A stretch of 64,000 nucleotides of DNA from Deltaproteobacteria bacterium (GCA_020853705.1 JADYYK010000084.1:43602-107601); one strand, 5' to 3'; positions 50,939 through 59,270 are shown, counted from the stretch's first letter. Numbers and translations are program-made. The notes: generated by a model not told the origin, from the sequence alone.

Positions 50939-52327
50939 CTACTGACAGAGGCGGGGGCAGGTCCCAGTGACGTTGCTGCCCAGGCGCGGGCAGCACTGAT
51001 TGTGCGGGGCGCCGCGACGCTTCCTTCCAGGGCCCCCTCGCAGCCGCCGCCTCCACACCCACAGCAGCCCGCACGCCACCAGCAGCGCGCCCAGCCCCTC
51101 CGAGCTCGGTCGCTTGCCGCTGGCCACCGTGCAGCCGCCATCGTGCTGAAGCTCCTCACCACAGATCTCCACCTCCACCTGCTCGAGCTGGCTCTCCGCC
51201 CCGACCACGACAGGCGTGCCGCCGCTGACCGGCATGACTTCGATCCGCGACACGCCCTTGGTGCCGGTGGCGCGATCGGCAATGAACGCCACGCGAAGCT
51301 GCTGGCCGTCGAACCCGAGCGCAGCGTTGGCTCCGGCGGAGAGCCATCGCGCCGCTTCGCGCGGTGCACCCTCCGGCGTCAGCCCGACCAGCCCGACCCC
51401 GTCGAGACGCGGAAACGACGAGGCGTCCCGGACCGAGCTGTAGAGCGTGAAGCCAGCCGCATCACTCACCAGTCCTAGCTCGAAGTTGCGCTGCAGAGTC
51501 ACGGTGTGCGCGGGCCCGGTCGCTTGCCCGGCGAACGAGACGGCCTCGACGCTCCACATGCTGAGACCGCTGGTGTCGGCGTCGAGCACGGCCAGGAACT
51601 GTCCTTCGCGCTGTCCGAGCGCCATGACGTTCCCGGTGCCGAGCAGCAGCGGCTCATTCGCGGCGGTGGCATCCGCCGCGATGCGAACCGCATAGCTGCG
51701 CTCATCGAGCTTGGGGACCGCGGGCCGCACGAAGTCGTGCCACGCCAGCCAGGTCGTGGCGCCATCGGTCGCCAGCGCGACGGTCGGTGGCGCGCGGCGC
51801 ATCAGCGTCCGGAGCACGACCGGTCCCGCGACGAGGGTGGCATCGGCATCGAGCCGCGCAACCAACAGGTCCTGCGGCGCGTCGTAGAAACCGCGCGACC
51901 AGGCCACCACGAACCCGGCGTCGTCAGCGACGATCGCGGCTTGCGTCAGAATGAAGCCCGCTGCACCCACACGCACCATGGGCCCGCGCACCTTGCCGTC
52001 GTCATCCAGCCGCTGAACCACCACGGAGCCGTCGTATCCCGCCAGCAGCACGAAGCCGTCGGGGGCCGCCGCCAGAGTGAGGGGCGCCATCCTCGGCATC
52101 GGCAGCGGATTACCACCACCGGGCGCCCCGACCGCCTTGGCCATCAGCTCCTCGCCATCGCGCCAGATCACGAGCTCATGGCCATCGCGCCGCGCATAGA
52201 GGAGCGCAAGCAGCTGCTGGCCTTTCCATTGTTTGACCGTGTAGCTCGGGCCATCACACGGGTAGTCCGCCCGCGCGGATGCCGTGAGGGCGAGAGCAAT
52301 CGAGACACCAAGGCACAGGCGCAGCAT
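50939..52327 (-). CDS. secreted protein with propeller-like repeats and C-terminal membrane span
   Basis: 462 residues from ATG 52327. Signal peptide (LGVSIALALTASARA/DYPC). Most of the protein is repeated beta-strand pattern (VLLAGYDGSVVVQRLDDDGKVRG, TWLAWHDFV, FTLYSSVRDASSFPRLDGV) like Myxococcota propeller proteins of unknown role. A Cys-rich segment (EICGEELQHDGGCTV) precedes a membrane helix with arginines (GLGALLVACGLLWVWRRRLRGG), similar to a MYXO-CTERM tail but followed by ~25 extra residues with four Cys. It is convergent with the GH31 gene. Longer upstream readings to 52546 enter a gene remnant. Confidence 0.75.
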   Translation of the reverse strand: MLRLCLGVSIALALTASARADYPCDGPSYTVKQWKGQQLLALLYARRDGHELVIWRDGEELMAKAVGAPGGGNPLPMPRMAPLTLAAAPDGFVLLAGYDGSVVVQRLDDDGKVRGPMVRVGAAGFILTQAAIVADDAGFVVAWSRGFYDAPQDLLVARLDADATLVAGPVVLRTLMRRAPPTVALATDGATTWLAWHDFVRPAVPKLDERSYAVRIAADATAANEPLLLGTGNVMALGQREGQFLAVLDADTSGLSMWSVEAVSFAGQATGPAHTVTLQRNFELGLVSDAAGFTLYSSVRDASSFPRLDGVGLVGLTPEGAPREAARWLSAGANAALGFDGQQLRVAFIADRATGTKGVSRIEVMPVSGGTPVVVGAESQLEQVEVEICGEELQHDGGCTVASGKRPSSEGLGALLVACGLLWVWRRRLRGGPGRKRRGAPHNQCCPRLGSNVTGTCPRLCQ

Positions 52328-52400
52328 GGCGTGGGCATCTGCATCCCCCACGCCAGGTCGCGCACCCCACAACCCCATGATTCTTCGCGGCCCAACGCGC

Positions 52401-52747
52401 TCACCCGACAGCTTTCCGGCGCTTGCCTGGTCGCCTGGACAAGATTCGTCGCCGCAGAATGGGCACCGTCCACGCGCTGCCGTCGAGCGAAGTTGCGTAG
52501 CGCAGGCCACTGGCATCGCAGAACAACATTTTGAAGAGGCCGCCATCCTCGATCACGGTCGGCGTGCCGCCAAGGCCACTTTCACCATCCGGTAGCGCTA
52601 CGGCGTACGACTGAACGACCACGAGTACGTCACGCCGCCGTCGCCGCCGCTGGTCATGAGCCCCGGCCCACCGCCGCCATCACCCTCGGACGAGCCGCAG
52701 CCCGCCGCGATCACCACACACAATCCCCAGGCCACTCGGGTCGTCAT
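52401..52747 (-). pseudogene. remnant of a lipoprotein gene (sialidase/propeller-like)
   Basis: ATG 52747 opens a lipoprotein signal (LCVVIAAGC) and Gly-rich linker that ends at a stop after ~48 codons. The next frame continues VVVQSYAVALPDGESGLGGTPTVIEDGG...YATSLDGSAWT, the kind of sequence found in sialidase or GH43-like propellers, and this too becomes non-sense after ~20 residues. Two breaks in 350 bases and the missing remainder mark a truncated, decaying copy. Confidence 0.6.
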
Positions 52748-52941
52748 GTCGACCAGGCTACGCCGCAAGCCCCAGGGCGCGCACTCTGCAAGGATCCTTG
52801 CAGAGGTCAGGACCGCTTCCGATCAGCCGCCTTCGCCACCTGACGACCATGCACCCAGCCGTGGCGACGGCTTCGCGAACTGGCTGCAACAACGGCGGAG
52901 GCTCACCAGAGCCCGAGGCGTGCGTCGCGTACGGACAGACA

Positions 52942-53760
52942 TCAAGGCGCGCAGACGCCGTATTCAGTGCCCCCGATGACCAGTGGCGCCCCCGCGACGA
53001 CGCAGGTGGTGCCCGCCACCGTCGCGCACTCGCTGCCGCCGGTCGTTCGGTTGCACACCTTCCGGCATCGCTTCTGCGAGTTGTAGGTCGAGCAGCGCGT
53101 GTTCGCCGAGCAGTTCGAGTCGTCGATGCACGACGCGCCGACGGGGCCGGCGCCGGGCAGCGCGCAGTTGACGATGTCGAGGTTGGCGCCGCCGTGGGCG
53201 ACGGTGAAGAACGCGCACTTCTGCCCGCTCGGACAGCCGCCGGCGCCGCTGTTGGTCGGATCGCAGTTGGCCGAGCAGGTGACCGCGCCCGGTATCGGGC
53301 TACCGTTCTGATCAGCGATCTGGAGCGCACACAGCGCGCGCGGCTGCGGACAGTCGGCATTGGTGGCGCAGTAGCGCTGACAGCGTCCACCCGTGCACAC
53401 GAAGCCGGCCGCGCACTCCGAAGCCGAGCTGCAGTTGCTGGTCTCGGTTCCCGGCACGTCCACCGGCCGGCACGCGGTGCCCATCAGACCCGTGAAGTCG
53501 ATGTCGCAGGTGAGCGGCGCCGCGCAGCCACACTGCGGCACCAGGGAGCACGGCTGCATCGAACACCCATTGGCATCGCTGGGCAGCGCGTCGATCGCCA
53601 CTGCCCCGTCGCTGGGTGCGGCGTCGGGTGACGCGCTGTCAGCTGTCGCGCCGTCGTCACCGCCACCGTCAGCCATGGCGGCGTCGGTCTCGGTCCCGTT
53701 CGGCCGGGAGCTGCCGCAGCCGCAACACAGCGCGATCAGGAGCAGGCCGCGGCACCACAT
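52942..53760 (-). CDS. Cys-rich lipoprotein
   Basis: 272 residues from ATG 53760. The signal ends in a lipobox (LIALCCGC) and is followed by an acidic Gly/Asp/Ala linker. The rest contains about 24 Cys in a pattern of short disulfide-rich modules (CSSASECAAGFVCTGGRCQRYCATNADC, CDPTNSGAGGCPSGQKC, CIDDSNCSANTRCS), as in Myxococcota surface proteins of the Cys-rich EGF-like type. No enzymatic motif is seen. A GATCAT hexamer is seven bases before the ATG. The DNA from 52,748 to 52,941 shows nothing else. Confidence 0.8.
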   Translation of the reverse strand: MWCRGLLLIALCCGCGSSRPNGTETDAAMADGGGDDGATADSASPDAAPSDGAVAIDALPSDANGCSMQPCSLVPQCGCAAPLTCDIDFTGLMGTACRPVDVPGTETSNCSSASECAAGFVCTGGRCQRYCATNADCPQPRALCALQIADQNGSPIPGAVTCSANCDPTNSGAGGCPSGQKCAFFTVAHGGANLDIVNCALPGAGPVGASCIDDSNCSANTRCSTYNSQKRCRKVCNRTTGGSECATVAGTTCVVAGAPLVIGGTEYGVCAP

Positions 53761-53841
53761 CGACTCGATGATCGGCGGACGCCCCGTTACCAAGCAAGGA
53801 GATTCCTCCCTCGCGTCCCTTCGCTTCCCCCCGTTTGCTGC

Positions 53842-53866
53842 AGGCTCTGGGCACCTGATGGGCACC
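53842..53866 (+). repeat. imperfect 25-base direct repeat, left copy
   Basis: AGGCTCTGGGCACC... here matches 59217-59241 in 21 of 25 positions; both hold two GGGCAC words. The pair brackets the coiled-coil gene and the AraC-controlled units. Confidence 0.35.
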
Positions 53867-53916
53867 AGCTCGGTGTCGTCGAGGACGGTCTGGCCTCCTC
53901 AGAACCCCCCGCCGGA

Positions 53917-54201
53917 TCAGCGCCTGCTCCTCGCCCTCCGTCGCTTCTTCGGCGCACCCTTGCCCATCTTCCTGCGCAGCACCGCCTCCTCGTTGTCGAT
54001 CTCGGCCTCTTCCTCTTCGAGGTCGTCGAACTTCCTTTCGAGCGCCTCCTCCTCCTTGAAGAGGTCCTCCGCGCGTGCCTCGAGAGCGGCGCGGCGCTCC
54101 CGGAGGGCCGCGAGCCGAACCGCATGGTCGTCAGTGTTCCCAGGCTTCGTCGGCAACGCCTTCTTCACGGCCCCCGGGAGCTTGGTCTTCTTGGTGCGCA
54201 T
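53917..54201 (-). CDS. small coiled-coil protein
   Basis: 94 residues. Basic at both ends (MRTKKTKL and KKRRRARSRR) with a strongly charged heptad core (LFKEEEALERKFDDLEEEEAEIDNEEAVLRRKM). Likely an elongated coiled-coil that binds an acidic partner or nucleic acid. No family recognised. TAGACC is six bases before the ATG. The flanking 155-base and 119-base gaps contain no other gene. Confidence 0.55.
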   Translation of the reverse strand: MRTKKTKLPGAVKKALPTKPGNTDDHAVRLAALRERRAALEARAEDLFKEEEALERKFDDLEEEEAEIDNEEAVLRRKMGKGAPKKRRRARSRR

Positions 54202-54320
54202 GGTCCTGGTCTACACCCGAGGCGCGACACAAGTGGACAATGCGTGGCTTGGACGTCGAGTTCATCGGCAAGGGCGAGGCGGCGCAGAAGGCGGCGCTTC
54301 TGCCTGAGACGCCTCGGCGC

Positions 54321-55145
54321 TCAGAACGTCATCGGCAAGTCGACCATCACCGCCGTCGTGTGCGCATTGAGCAGCGGTGCGTCGAGCCCACGCTCGCCGA
54401 ACCCGCGCAGCAGCGCGACGCCGGGGCGAATCCAGCTGTGGGCGCCGACCCTGAACTGCAACCGCACGCCGAGCGCGGCGGTGAGCGTGTCCTCGTAGTG
54501 GAGGTCGCCGCCGACGGCGATGTGCCAGCCCACCAGGTAGCCCAGGTGCACGCCGACAGCGGCACGGGTCGCCAGCCGCTCCCCCTCGTCGCCGCGCACG
54601 CGGACGGACTGTACGATGGTCGCTTCGCCCTGGGCCGTGAAGCCCCACTTGCAGTACGCGACGTCGACACCGGCGATGCCCGCCACGTCATCGACGTCGA
54701 ACATCGCGCGATCCGCGGGGCGCGCCGTCCCCGCCGCGGCGTGGGTCCGGGAGTTTCCCGTCCCGATGGGAAGCGTGGCTCCAGCGAAGACGCCGAGCCG
54801 GTAGTCGCCCATCCTGCGCACGTGGGTCGCGCCCAGCAGCGGGTTGGCGAACGAGCTGCCATCGAGAGCGGCGCCGGGGGCGTTGTTGCCGACCAGGCCG
54901 AGGCGCAGCACGGACGCCCACGCCCTGGACAGCTGGTAGCTGGCGCCGAGGGTGCTGGCGACCGCGATGTCGACGTTGCCGTTGCGGTCGTTGAAGGCAG
55001 CGGCGGCGCCGTCGATGCGCACGAAATTCCCGAGCGTCACTGGCCGGAGCTGCCACGACAGCGAGGCCTCCCCGTCCGGTTCGGCGTGGGCGATGGCCTG
55101 GGGCAGCGTCACGAGGAGCGCGAACAGCGTTGCGATGCGGGTCAT
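54321..55145 (-). CDS. outer membrane beta-barrel protein
   Basis: 274 residues. Signal peptide 1-~21 (AIAHA/EPDG). The rest is alternating amphipathic strands with aromatic girdles and a C-terminal Phe (VMVDLPMTF), typical of outer membrane transporter/channel proteins of the phenol-degradation MetA-like type. The GGAAAGGAG ribosome-binding site lies inside the end of the upstream hydrolase gene, three bases away, so the two form an operon under the AraC operator at 55973. Export or uptake of the hydrolase's substrate is a reasonable guess. Confidence 0.75.
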   Translation of the reverse strand: MTRIATLFALLVTLPQAIAHAEPDGEASLSWQLRPVTLGNFVRIDGAAAAFNDRNGNVDIAVASTLGASYQLSRAWASVLRLGLVGNNAPGAALDGSSFANPLLGATHVRRMGDYRLGVFAGATLPIGTGNSRTHAAAGTARPADRAMFDVDDVAGIAGVDVAYCKWGFTAQGEATIVQSVRVRGDEGERLATRAAVGVHLGYLVGWHIAVGGDLHYEDTLTAALGVRLQFRVGAHSWIRPGVALLRGFGERGLDAPLLNAHTTAVMVDLPMTF

Positions 55146-55148
55146 GGC

Positions 55149-55940
55149 TCACTCCTTTCCGAGCAGGCCGAGGATGGTGTCGGTGACGACCCGCGGACGA
55201 TCGAGCTGGATGTAGTGACCCGAGCCCTCGACGACGATCTGCTCGCCATCGGGCGCCTGCTGCGCGAGCGCGGCGAGCATCGCCTGCCACAGCTGCTCGC
55301 GCGCCGGCGAGACCGGGTGCACGGTCGCGGTGAGGACGCGAACGGGATAGTTGCCGAACGGCCCCGCAGCGACGACCTCGGCGGAGGCCGCGGCGAAGGC
55401 GTGGTACTCGGCGATCACCGCAGGCGCCTGGGTCAGCAGCAGCGGCTCCGGGATCCCGCACTGGTCGAGCGCGGCGGCCTGGCAGACCGCGAGGAAGTCG
55501 GCCGGGCGAGGATCGACCAGGACCAGGCCGACCACCTCATCGGGGTACGCCTTCGCGAACAGCTCCATGTACGTCCCGCCCATCGAGTGGCCGACGAGCA
55601 GGTACGGCGGCGCATAGCCCTGGTCCGCCAGCAGCATGCGCAGCTCCTCGACGATCCGGGCCGGGTTGCGCGGCGTCCACGGCGCGTCACTCGCGCCATA
55701 GCCCGGACGCGAGTAGGCGAACACCCGCGCGTGCCGCGACACCGCGCTGGCGACCTCGTCCCACGGCGTCCAGTCGTTGCCCAGCCCGGCCTCGAAGACG
55801 ACGGTCGCGGCGCCACCCGAGCCAGCGGTCGCGACCTCGATGTGATGGCCGCCGACGGTCTCGACCCGTGCCGGGACGGTGCTCCCGCAGCCTGCGAGAA
55901 GGACGACAGCGATGCCCAGAGCGTGATGTGCGTGTCTCAT
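55149..55940 (-). CDS. alpha/beta hydrolase lipoprotein
   Basis: 263 residues from ATG 55940, which is confirmed by the operator placed 32 bases upstream, at the same distance as in the oxidase gene. Lipoprotein signal (VVLLAGC). Catalytic motifs: nucleophile elbow GHSMGG (Ser in VGHSMGGTYMEL), acidic residue in VHPVSPAR region, and a late GSGHYIQ histidine. The oxyanion HG motif reads AGLGNDW. A carboxylesterase or haloalkane-type hydrolase at the outer membrane is likely. First gene of a two-gene operon with the beta-barrel protein. Confidence 0.85.
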   Translation of the reverse strand: MRHAHHALGIAVVLLAGCGSTVPARVETVGGHHIEVATAGSGGAATVVFEAGLGNDWTPWDEVASAVSRHARVFAYSRPGYGASDAPWTPRNPARIVEELRMLLADQGYAPPYLLVGHSMGGTYMELFAKAYPDEVVGLVLVDPRPADFLAVCQAAALDQCGIPEPLLLTQAPAVIAEYHAFAAASAEVVAAGPFGNYPVRVLTATVHPVSPAREQLWQAMLAALAQQAPDGEQIVVEGSGHYIQLDRPRVVTDTILGLLGKE

Positions 55941-55972
55941 GCCCCCATCAATAGGGCATGGCGCGAGCGCAC

Positions 55973-55990
55973 ACTTGAACGTAGGGGCTA
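55973..55990 (-). promoter_or_regulatory. AraC-type operator upstream of the hydrolase operon
   Basis: Minus-strand sequence TAGCCCCTACGTTCAAGT, 32 bases before the hydrolase ATG, overlapping the stop codon of the regulator gene. It matches the operator of the oxidase gene in 17 of 18 positions and has the same orientation and spacing to its start codon. Confidence 0.65.
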
Positions 55991-56755
55991 CATCACGCGC
56001 AGCGAGTCCGCCGTGATGCCGAACATGCGGCGGAAGGTCCGGCTGAGGTGGGCCGAGTCGGAGAATCCGGCGCCATGCGCTGCATCGGTCAGCGAGGTGC
56101 CGCTGGAGAACAGCTCGACCGCCCTCGTCAAGCGCTGCCACAGCAGGTGGGTGCGGAACGGCAGCCCCGTCTGTTCGACGAACAGGTGGCGCGCCCGGCC
56201 GGTCGACAGCCCGACGTGCGCCGCGGCGTCAGCCAGGCTGACGGGGGCGTCGAGTCGAGCGGCGGCCCAGGTCGACATGCGACGCACGCGCGCGTCGGGG
56301 CGCAGATCCCGTTCACCGTCCCGGACCAGCTCCGCGACCACGGCCCGGCCGAGATCGATCAAGGTCTCGTCCTTGCGGCGGGTCGCGTCGAAGACGGCCA
56401 GCAGCTGCTCGCGGAGGTCGGCCAGTCCAGGGAGCGCGACCAGCGGCGCGCCGGCGAACAGCACACGTTGCAGCTCCCGGCCGGTGCGCCCCTCGGGATC
56501 GATGAAGAGATGCGCGACCGCGCCTTCGGCCTGGAAGGCATGCTCGGTGTCCGCCGCGACCGCCGCCGCGGGACCGCTGACCTCGAGGTCGCCGGTCTCC
56601 AGCGTGAACCAGCCGCGCAGCGACAGCGTGACCTGGACCGCATGGTGGGCGTGGGGATGGGTCTTCGGGTACGGCCCCTCGCCGGGCCTGGTCCCCAGCA
56701 CCCACATGCTGGCTCCTTCCCAGAAGACCATGCGACCGTGCGCCCTGGCGCCCAT
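55988..56755 (-). CDS. AraC-family transcriptional regulator
   Basis: 255 residues from ATG 56755, with GACCAT six bases upstream. An N-terminal cupin-like sensing domain (HAHHAVQVTLSLRGWFTLETGDLEVSG) is followed by a C-terminal double helix-turn-helix (~155-250): VSLADAAAHVGLSTGRARHLFVEQTG and TSLTDAAHGAGFSDSAHLSRTFRRMFGITADSLR. The gene lies between the two units that carry the 18-base operator, so it very likely activates both the oxidase-oxidoreductase pair and the hydrolase-porin pair in response to a small molecule. Confidence 0.9.
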   Translation of the reverse strand: MGARAHGRMVFWEGASMWVLGTRPGEGPYPKTHPHAHHAVQVTLSLRGWFTLETGDLEVSGPAAAVAADTEHAFQAEGAVAHLFIDPEGRTGRELQRVLFAGAPLVALPGLADLREQLLAVFDATRRKDETLIDLGRAVVAELVRDGERDLRPDARVRRMSTWAAARLDAPVSLADAAAHVGLSTGRARHLFVEQTGLPFRTHLLWQRLTRAVELFSSGTSLTDAAHGAGFSDSAHLSRTFRRMFGITADSLRVM

Positions 56756-56761
56756 CGGCCG

Positions 56762-56767
56762 ATGGTC
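56762..56767 (-). promoter_or_regulatory. -10-like GACCAT of the AraC gene
   Basis: GACCAT on the minus strand lies six bases before ATG 56755, no ribosome-binding site seen. Confidence 0.4.
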
Positions 56768-56774
56768 CCGTTTC

Positions 56775-56792
56775 TAGCCCCTTCGTTCAAGT
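56775..56792 (+). promoter_or_regulatory. AraC-type operator upstream of the oxidase gene
   Basis: TAGCCCCTTCGTTCAAGT, 31 bases before ATG 56824. With a -10 (TACGGT) six bases before the ATG, this places the operator over the -35 region, the standard position for AraC-type activation. See the matching copy at 55973-55990. Confidence 0.65.
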
Positions 56793-56811
56793 CCCGTGGG
56801 CCGCGCGCGAC

Positions 56812-56817
56812 TACGGT
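56812..56817 (+). promoter_or_regulatory. -10 element (TACGGT) of the oxidase gene
   Basis: TACGGT is six bases before ATG 56824, leaderless arrangement. Confidence 0.5.
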
Positions 56818-56823
56818 CGAACC

Positions 56824-58101
56824 ATGACCAACACACTCCTTCAGACAGCACGCGAGATCCACGTCGAGCTCGAGGCCCGCGAGACGACGTGGGAGTTTGC
56901 CCCGGGTCGCACCGTGACCGCGTGGGGCTACCAGGGCCTGGTTCCGGGGCCGACCATCGTCGGTCGCGTCGGAGACACCCTGGTCGCGCACCTCACCAAC
57001 CACCTGCCGGAGCCGACGGTGATCCACTGGCACGGCCTGCGCCTGCCGGCGCTGATGGACGGCACCGCGGCCGTGCAGCGCGTGGTGCAGCCCGGCGAGC
57101 GCTTCGAGTATCGCTTCACGCTGCCCGACGCCGGCACGTTCTGGTACCACTCGCACGCCAACGAGACGGTGCAGATCGAGCGTGGGCTCTACGGCGCGCT
57201 GGTCGTGCTCGGCCCTGACGAGCCGGTGTTCGACGCCGATCGCCTGCTCGTGCTCGATGACCTCAAGCTCGATCGCCGTGGGCGAATCGCCAAGACCGCC
57301 CTCTTCGACCGCCACAGCGGGCGCGAGGGCGAGGTCCTCCTGATCAACGGTCGCAGCGAGCCCACGTTCACGATCGCCGCGGGACAGATCGAGCGCTGGC
57401 GCCTGGTCAACGCGTGCAGCGCGCGCTACGTCCGGCTCTCGCTCGGCGGCCGGCCCTTCCGCCTCATCGGCAGCGACGGCGGCCTGCGCACCGAGCCGGT
57501 CCTGGTGACCGAGACGCTGCTCACCCCCGGCGATCGCGTCGAGCTCGCCGTCGGCCCGTTCGACGACGAGGGCGCGGAGCTCGCCATCGAGTCGCTGCCC
57601 TACCGGCGCACCTCGATGAAGCGCCCCCGCCGCGACGTGTGGGGCACGCTACGGGTCGGCCCGCGCGCGCCTTCGGTCGCTTCGATCCCGACGACCCTCG
57701 CCAGCATCGCGCCGCTGGTGCCCGCCGGGCCGATCACGCCGACCCGCACCGTCCGCCTGGGCGCGCGCATGACGTTTCACGGCCACGACTGGCTGATCAA
57801 CGACGAGCAGCACCACCACGACGTCCCCGTGAAGGTCGGCGAGCTGCAAGTCTGGGACATCGTCAACGAGACCGGGATGGATCACCCGTTCCATCTGCAC
57901 GGCTTCTTCTTCCAGGTCATCGCAGTCGACGGCGTGCCCTGCGCCCCGACCTCCTGGGAAGACACCGTCAACGTCGTCGGCAAGGGCCGCGTGACGATCG
58001 CGTTCCGTCCCGACGACCGTCCCGGCAAGTGGATGTACCACTGCCACATCCTCGAGCACCACGCGGCCGGGATGATGGCTCACTTCGAGGTGGTGCGATG
58101 A
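56824..58101 (+). CDS. multicopper oxidase without export signal
   Basis: 425 residues. The four copper-binding His clusters are all present: HWHG (68-71), WYHSH (107-111), HPFHLHG (~352-358) and HCHILEHH (406-413) with a Met (GMM) as axial ligand. Three cupredoxin domains are expected, as in laccase/CueO-type oxidases. There is no Tat or Sec signal at the N-terminus, which is unusual because these enzymes usually mature in the periplasm. The last base pairs overlap the MDR gene (ATGA). Controlled by the AraC operator at 56775. Confidence 0.92.
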   Translation: MTNTLLQTAREIHVELEARETTWEFAPGRTVTAWGYQGLVPGPTIVGRVGDTLVAHLTNHLPEPTVIHWHGLRLPALMDGTAAVQRVVQPGERFEYRFTLPDAGTFWYHSHANETVQIERGLYGALVVLGPDEPVFDADRLLVLDDLKLDRRGRIAKTALFDRHSGREGEVLLINGRSEPTFTIAAGQIERWRLVNACSARYVRLSLGGRPFRLIGSDGGLRTEPVLVTETLLTPGDRVELAVGPFDDEGAELAIESLPYRRTSMKRPRRDVWGTLRVGPRAPSVASIPTTLASIAPLVPAGPITPTRTVRLGARMTFHGHDWLINDEQHHHDVPVKVGELQVWDIVNETGMDHPFHLHGFFFQVIAVDGVPCAPTSWEDTVNVVGKGRVTIAFRPDDRPGKWMYHCHILEHHAAGMMAHFEVVR

Positions 58102-59099
58102 AGGCCGTCGTCTTCGCCAAGTACGGCCCACCCGACGTCGTCACGCTGACCGACGTCCCCCGTCCCGAGCCCAGGCGCCGCGAGGTCCTGATCCGGATCC
58201 ACGCCACCACGGTGACGACCGCCGACTGGCGCGCGCGCAGCCTGCACATGCCCGCAGGCTTCGGCCTCCTCGGCCGCCTCGTCTTCGGCATCTTCGGCCC
58301 CCGCAAGCCCGTCCTCGGCACCGAGCTGGCCGGCGTCATCGAGGCCGTCGGCCCCGGCGTGACCCGCTTCAAGCCCGGCGATCAGGTCTTCGCGTTCACC
58401 GGCGGTCGCTACGGCTGTCACGCCGAGTACCGCACCATGCCCGAGGACGGCCTGCTCGCGAAGAAGCCCCCAAACCTCGCCCTCGACGAGGCCGCCAGCC
58501 TCTCCTTCGGCGCCACCAACGCCCTGAGCTTCCTGCGCAAGGCCGGCATCAAGCCTTCCGACCAGGTCCTCATCCTGGGCGCCTCGGGCAACGTCGGCAC
58601 CGCCGCCGTCCAGCTGGCCAAGCACTTCGGCGCCGAGGTCACCGCGGTGTGCAGCACCCCCAACCTCGACCTGGTCCGCTCACTCGGCGCCGACCACGTC
58701 ATCGACTACACCCGCGAAGACTTCGCCCAGCAGCACAACCGCTACGACATCATCCTCGACACCACCGGCACCACCACCCTCGCCCGCTGCGAACAGTCCC
58801 TCAAGCAAAACGGCCGCCTCGTCGCCATCCAGGGCTCCCTCTCCCAAATGCTCGGCCTCCAGCGCGCCCCCCGCCGCACCGGCAAGAAGGTCATCGCCGG
58901 CGTCGCCACCGTGACCCCCGCCGACATCGACCTCATCGCCCACCTCGCCGAACGCGGCACCCTCCGCCCCGTGATCGATCGCCGCTACCCCCTCGAAGCC
59001 GCCGCCCAAGCCCACGCCTACGTCGACACCGGCCGCAAACGCGGCAGCGTGGTGCTGAGTGTCGTGCCCGACCGGGACGTCCAGGCCAAGGCAGCCTGA
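58098..59099 (+). CDS. MDR-family NAD(P)-dependent oxidoreductase (quinone oxidoreductase-like)
   Basis: 333 residues. ATG 58098 overlaps the oxidase stop. N-terminal GroES-like domain (KAVVFAKYGPPDVVTLTDVPRP...EVLIRIHATTVTTADW... LGTELAGVIEAVGPGV) and a Rossmann domain with GASGNVGTAAVQLAKHFGA around residues 155-173. The zinc ligands of alcohol dehydrogenases are missing, so it belongs to the zinc-independent quinone oxidoreductase/NADPH group. Translational coupling to the multicopper oxidase suggests that the two act on the same compound, possibly a phenol or quinone. Confidence 0.88.
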   Translation: MKAVVFAKYGPPDVVTLTDVPRPEPRRREVLIRIHATTVTTADWRARSLHMPAGFGLLGRLVFGIFGPRKPVLGTELAGVIEAVGPGVTRFKPGDQVFAFTGGRYGCHAEYRTMPEDGLLAKKPPNLALDEAASLSFGATNALSFLRKAGIKPSDQVLILGASGNVGTAAVQLAKHFGAEVTAVCSTPNLDLVRSLGADHVIDYTREDFAQQHNRYDIILDTTGTTTLARCEQSLKQNGRLVAIQGSLSQMLGLQRAPRRTGKKVIAGVATVTPADIDLIAHLAERGTLRPVIDRRYPLEAAAQAHAYVDTGRKRGSVVLSVVPDRDVQAKAA

Positions 59100-59216
59100 C
59101 GGCGCCGCGTCAGGCGCACCCTACAGCGTCATCGACCCCAACACCTTCACACCAAGGTCCGTAGCGTCGAGCTGACCGAGCCGGCCGAGCCCGCAACGCT
59201 CGACATCAGCAGCGAA

Positions 59217-59241
59217 AGGCTCCGGGCACTAGGTGGGCACC
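59217..59241 (+). repeat. imperfect 25-base direct repeat, right copy
   Basis: AGGCTCCGGGCACT...GGTGGGCACC, 21/25 identical to 53842-53866. It lies in the 171-base gap between the MDR gene and the nuclease gene, in which I see no gene. Confidence 0.35.
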
Positions 59242-59270
59242 GGCGGCCGAGTCGTTTCGTGGTCCTTCGG

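Noticed and set aside
54120..56777. Plus-strand open frames of up to 900 codons
   Set aside because: Shadows of the outer-membrane protein, hydrolase and AraC genes; the shared operators and motifs support the minus-strand genes.
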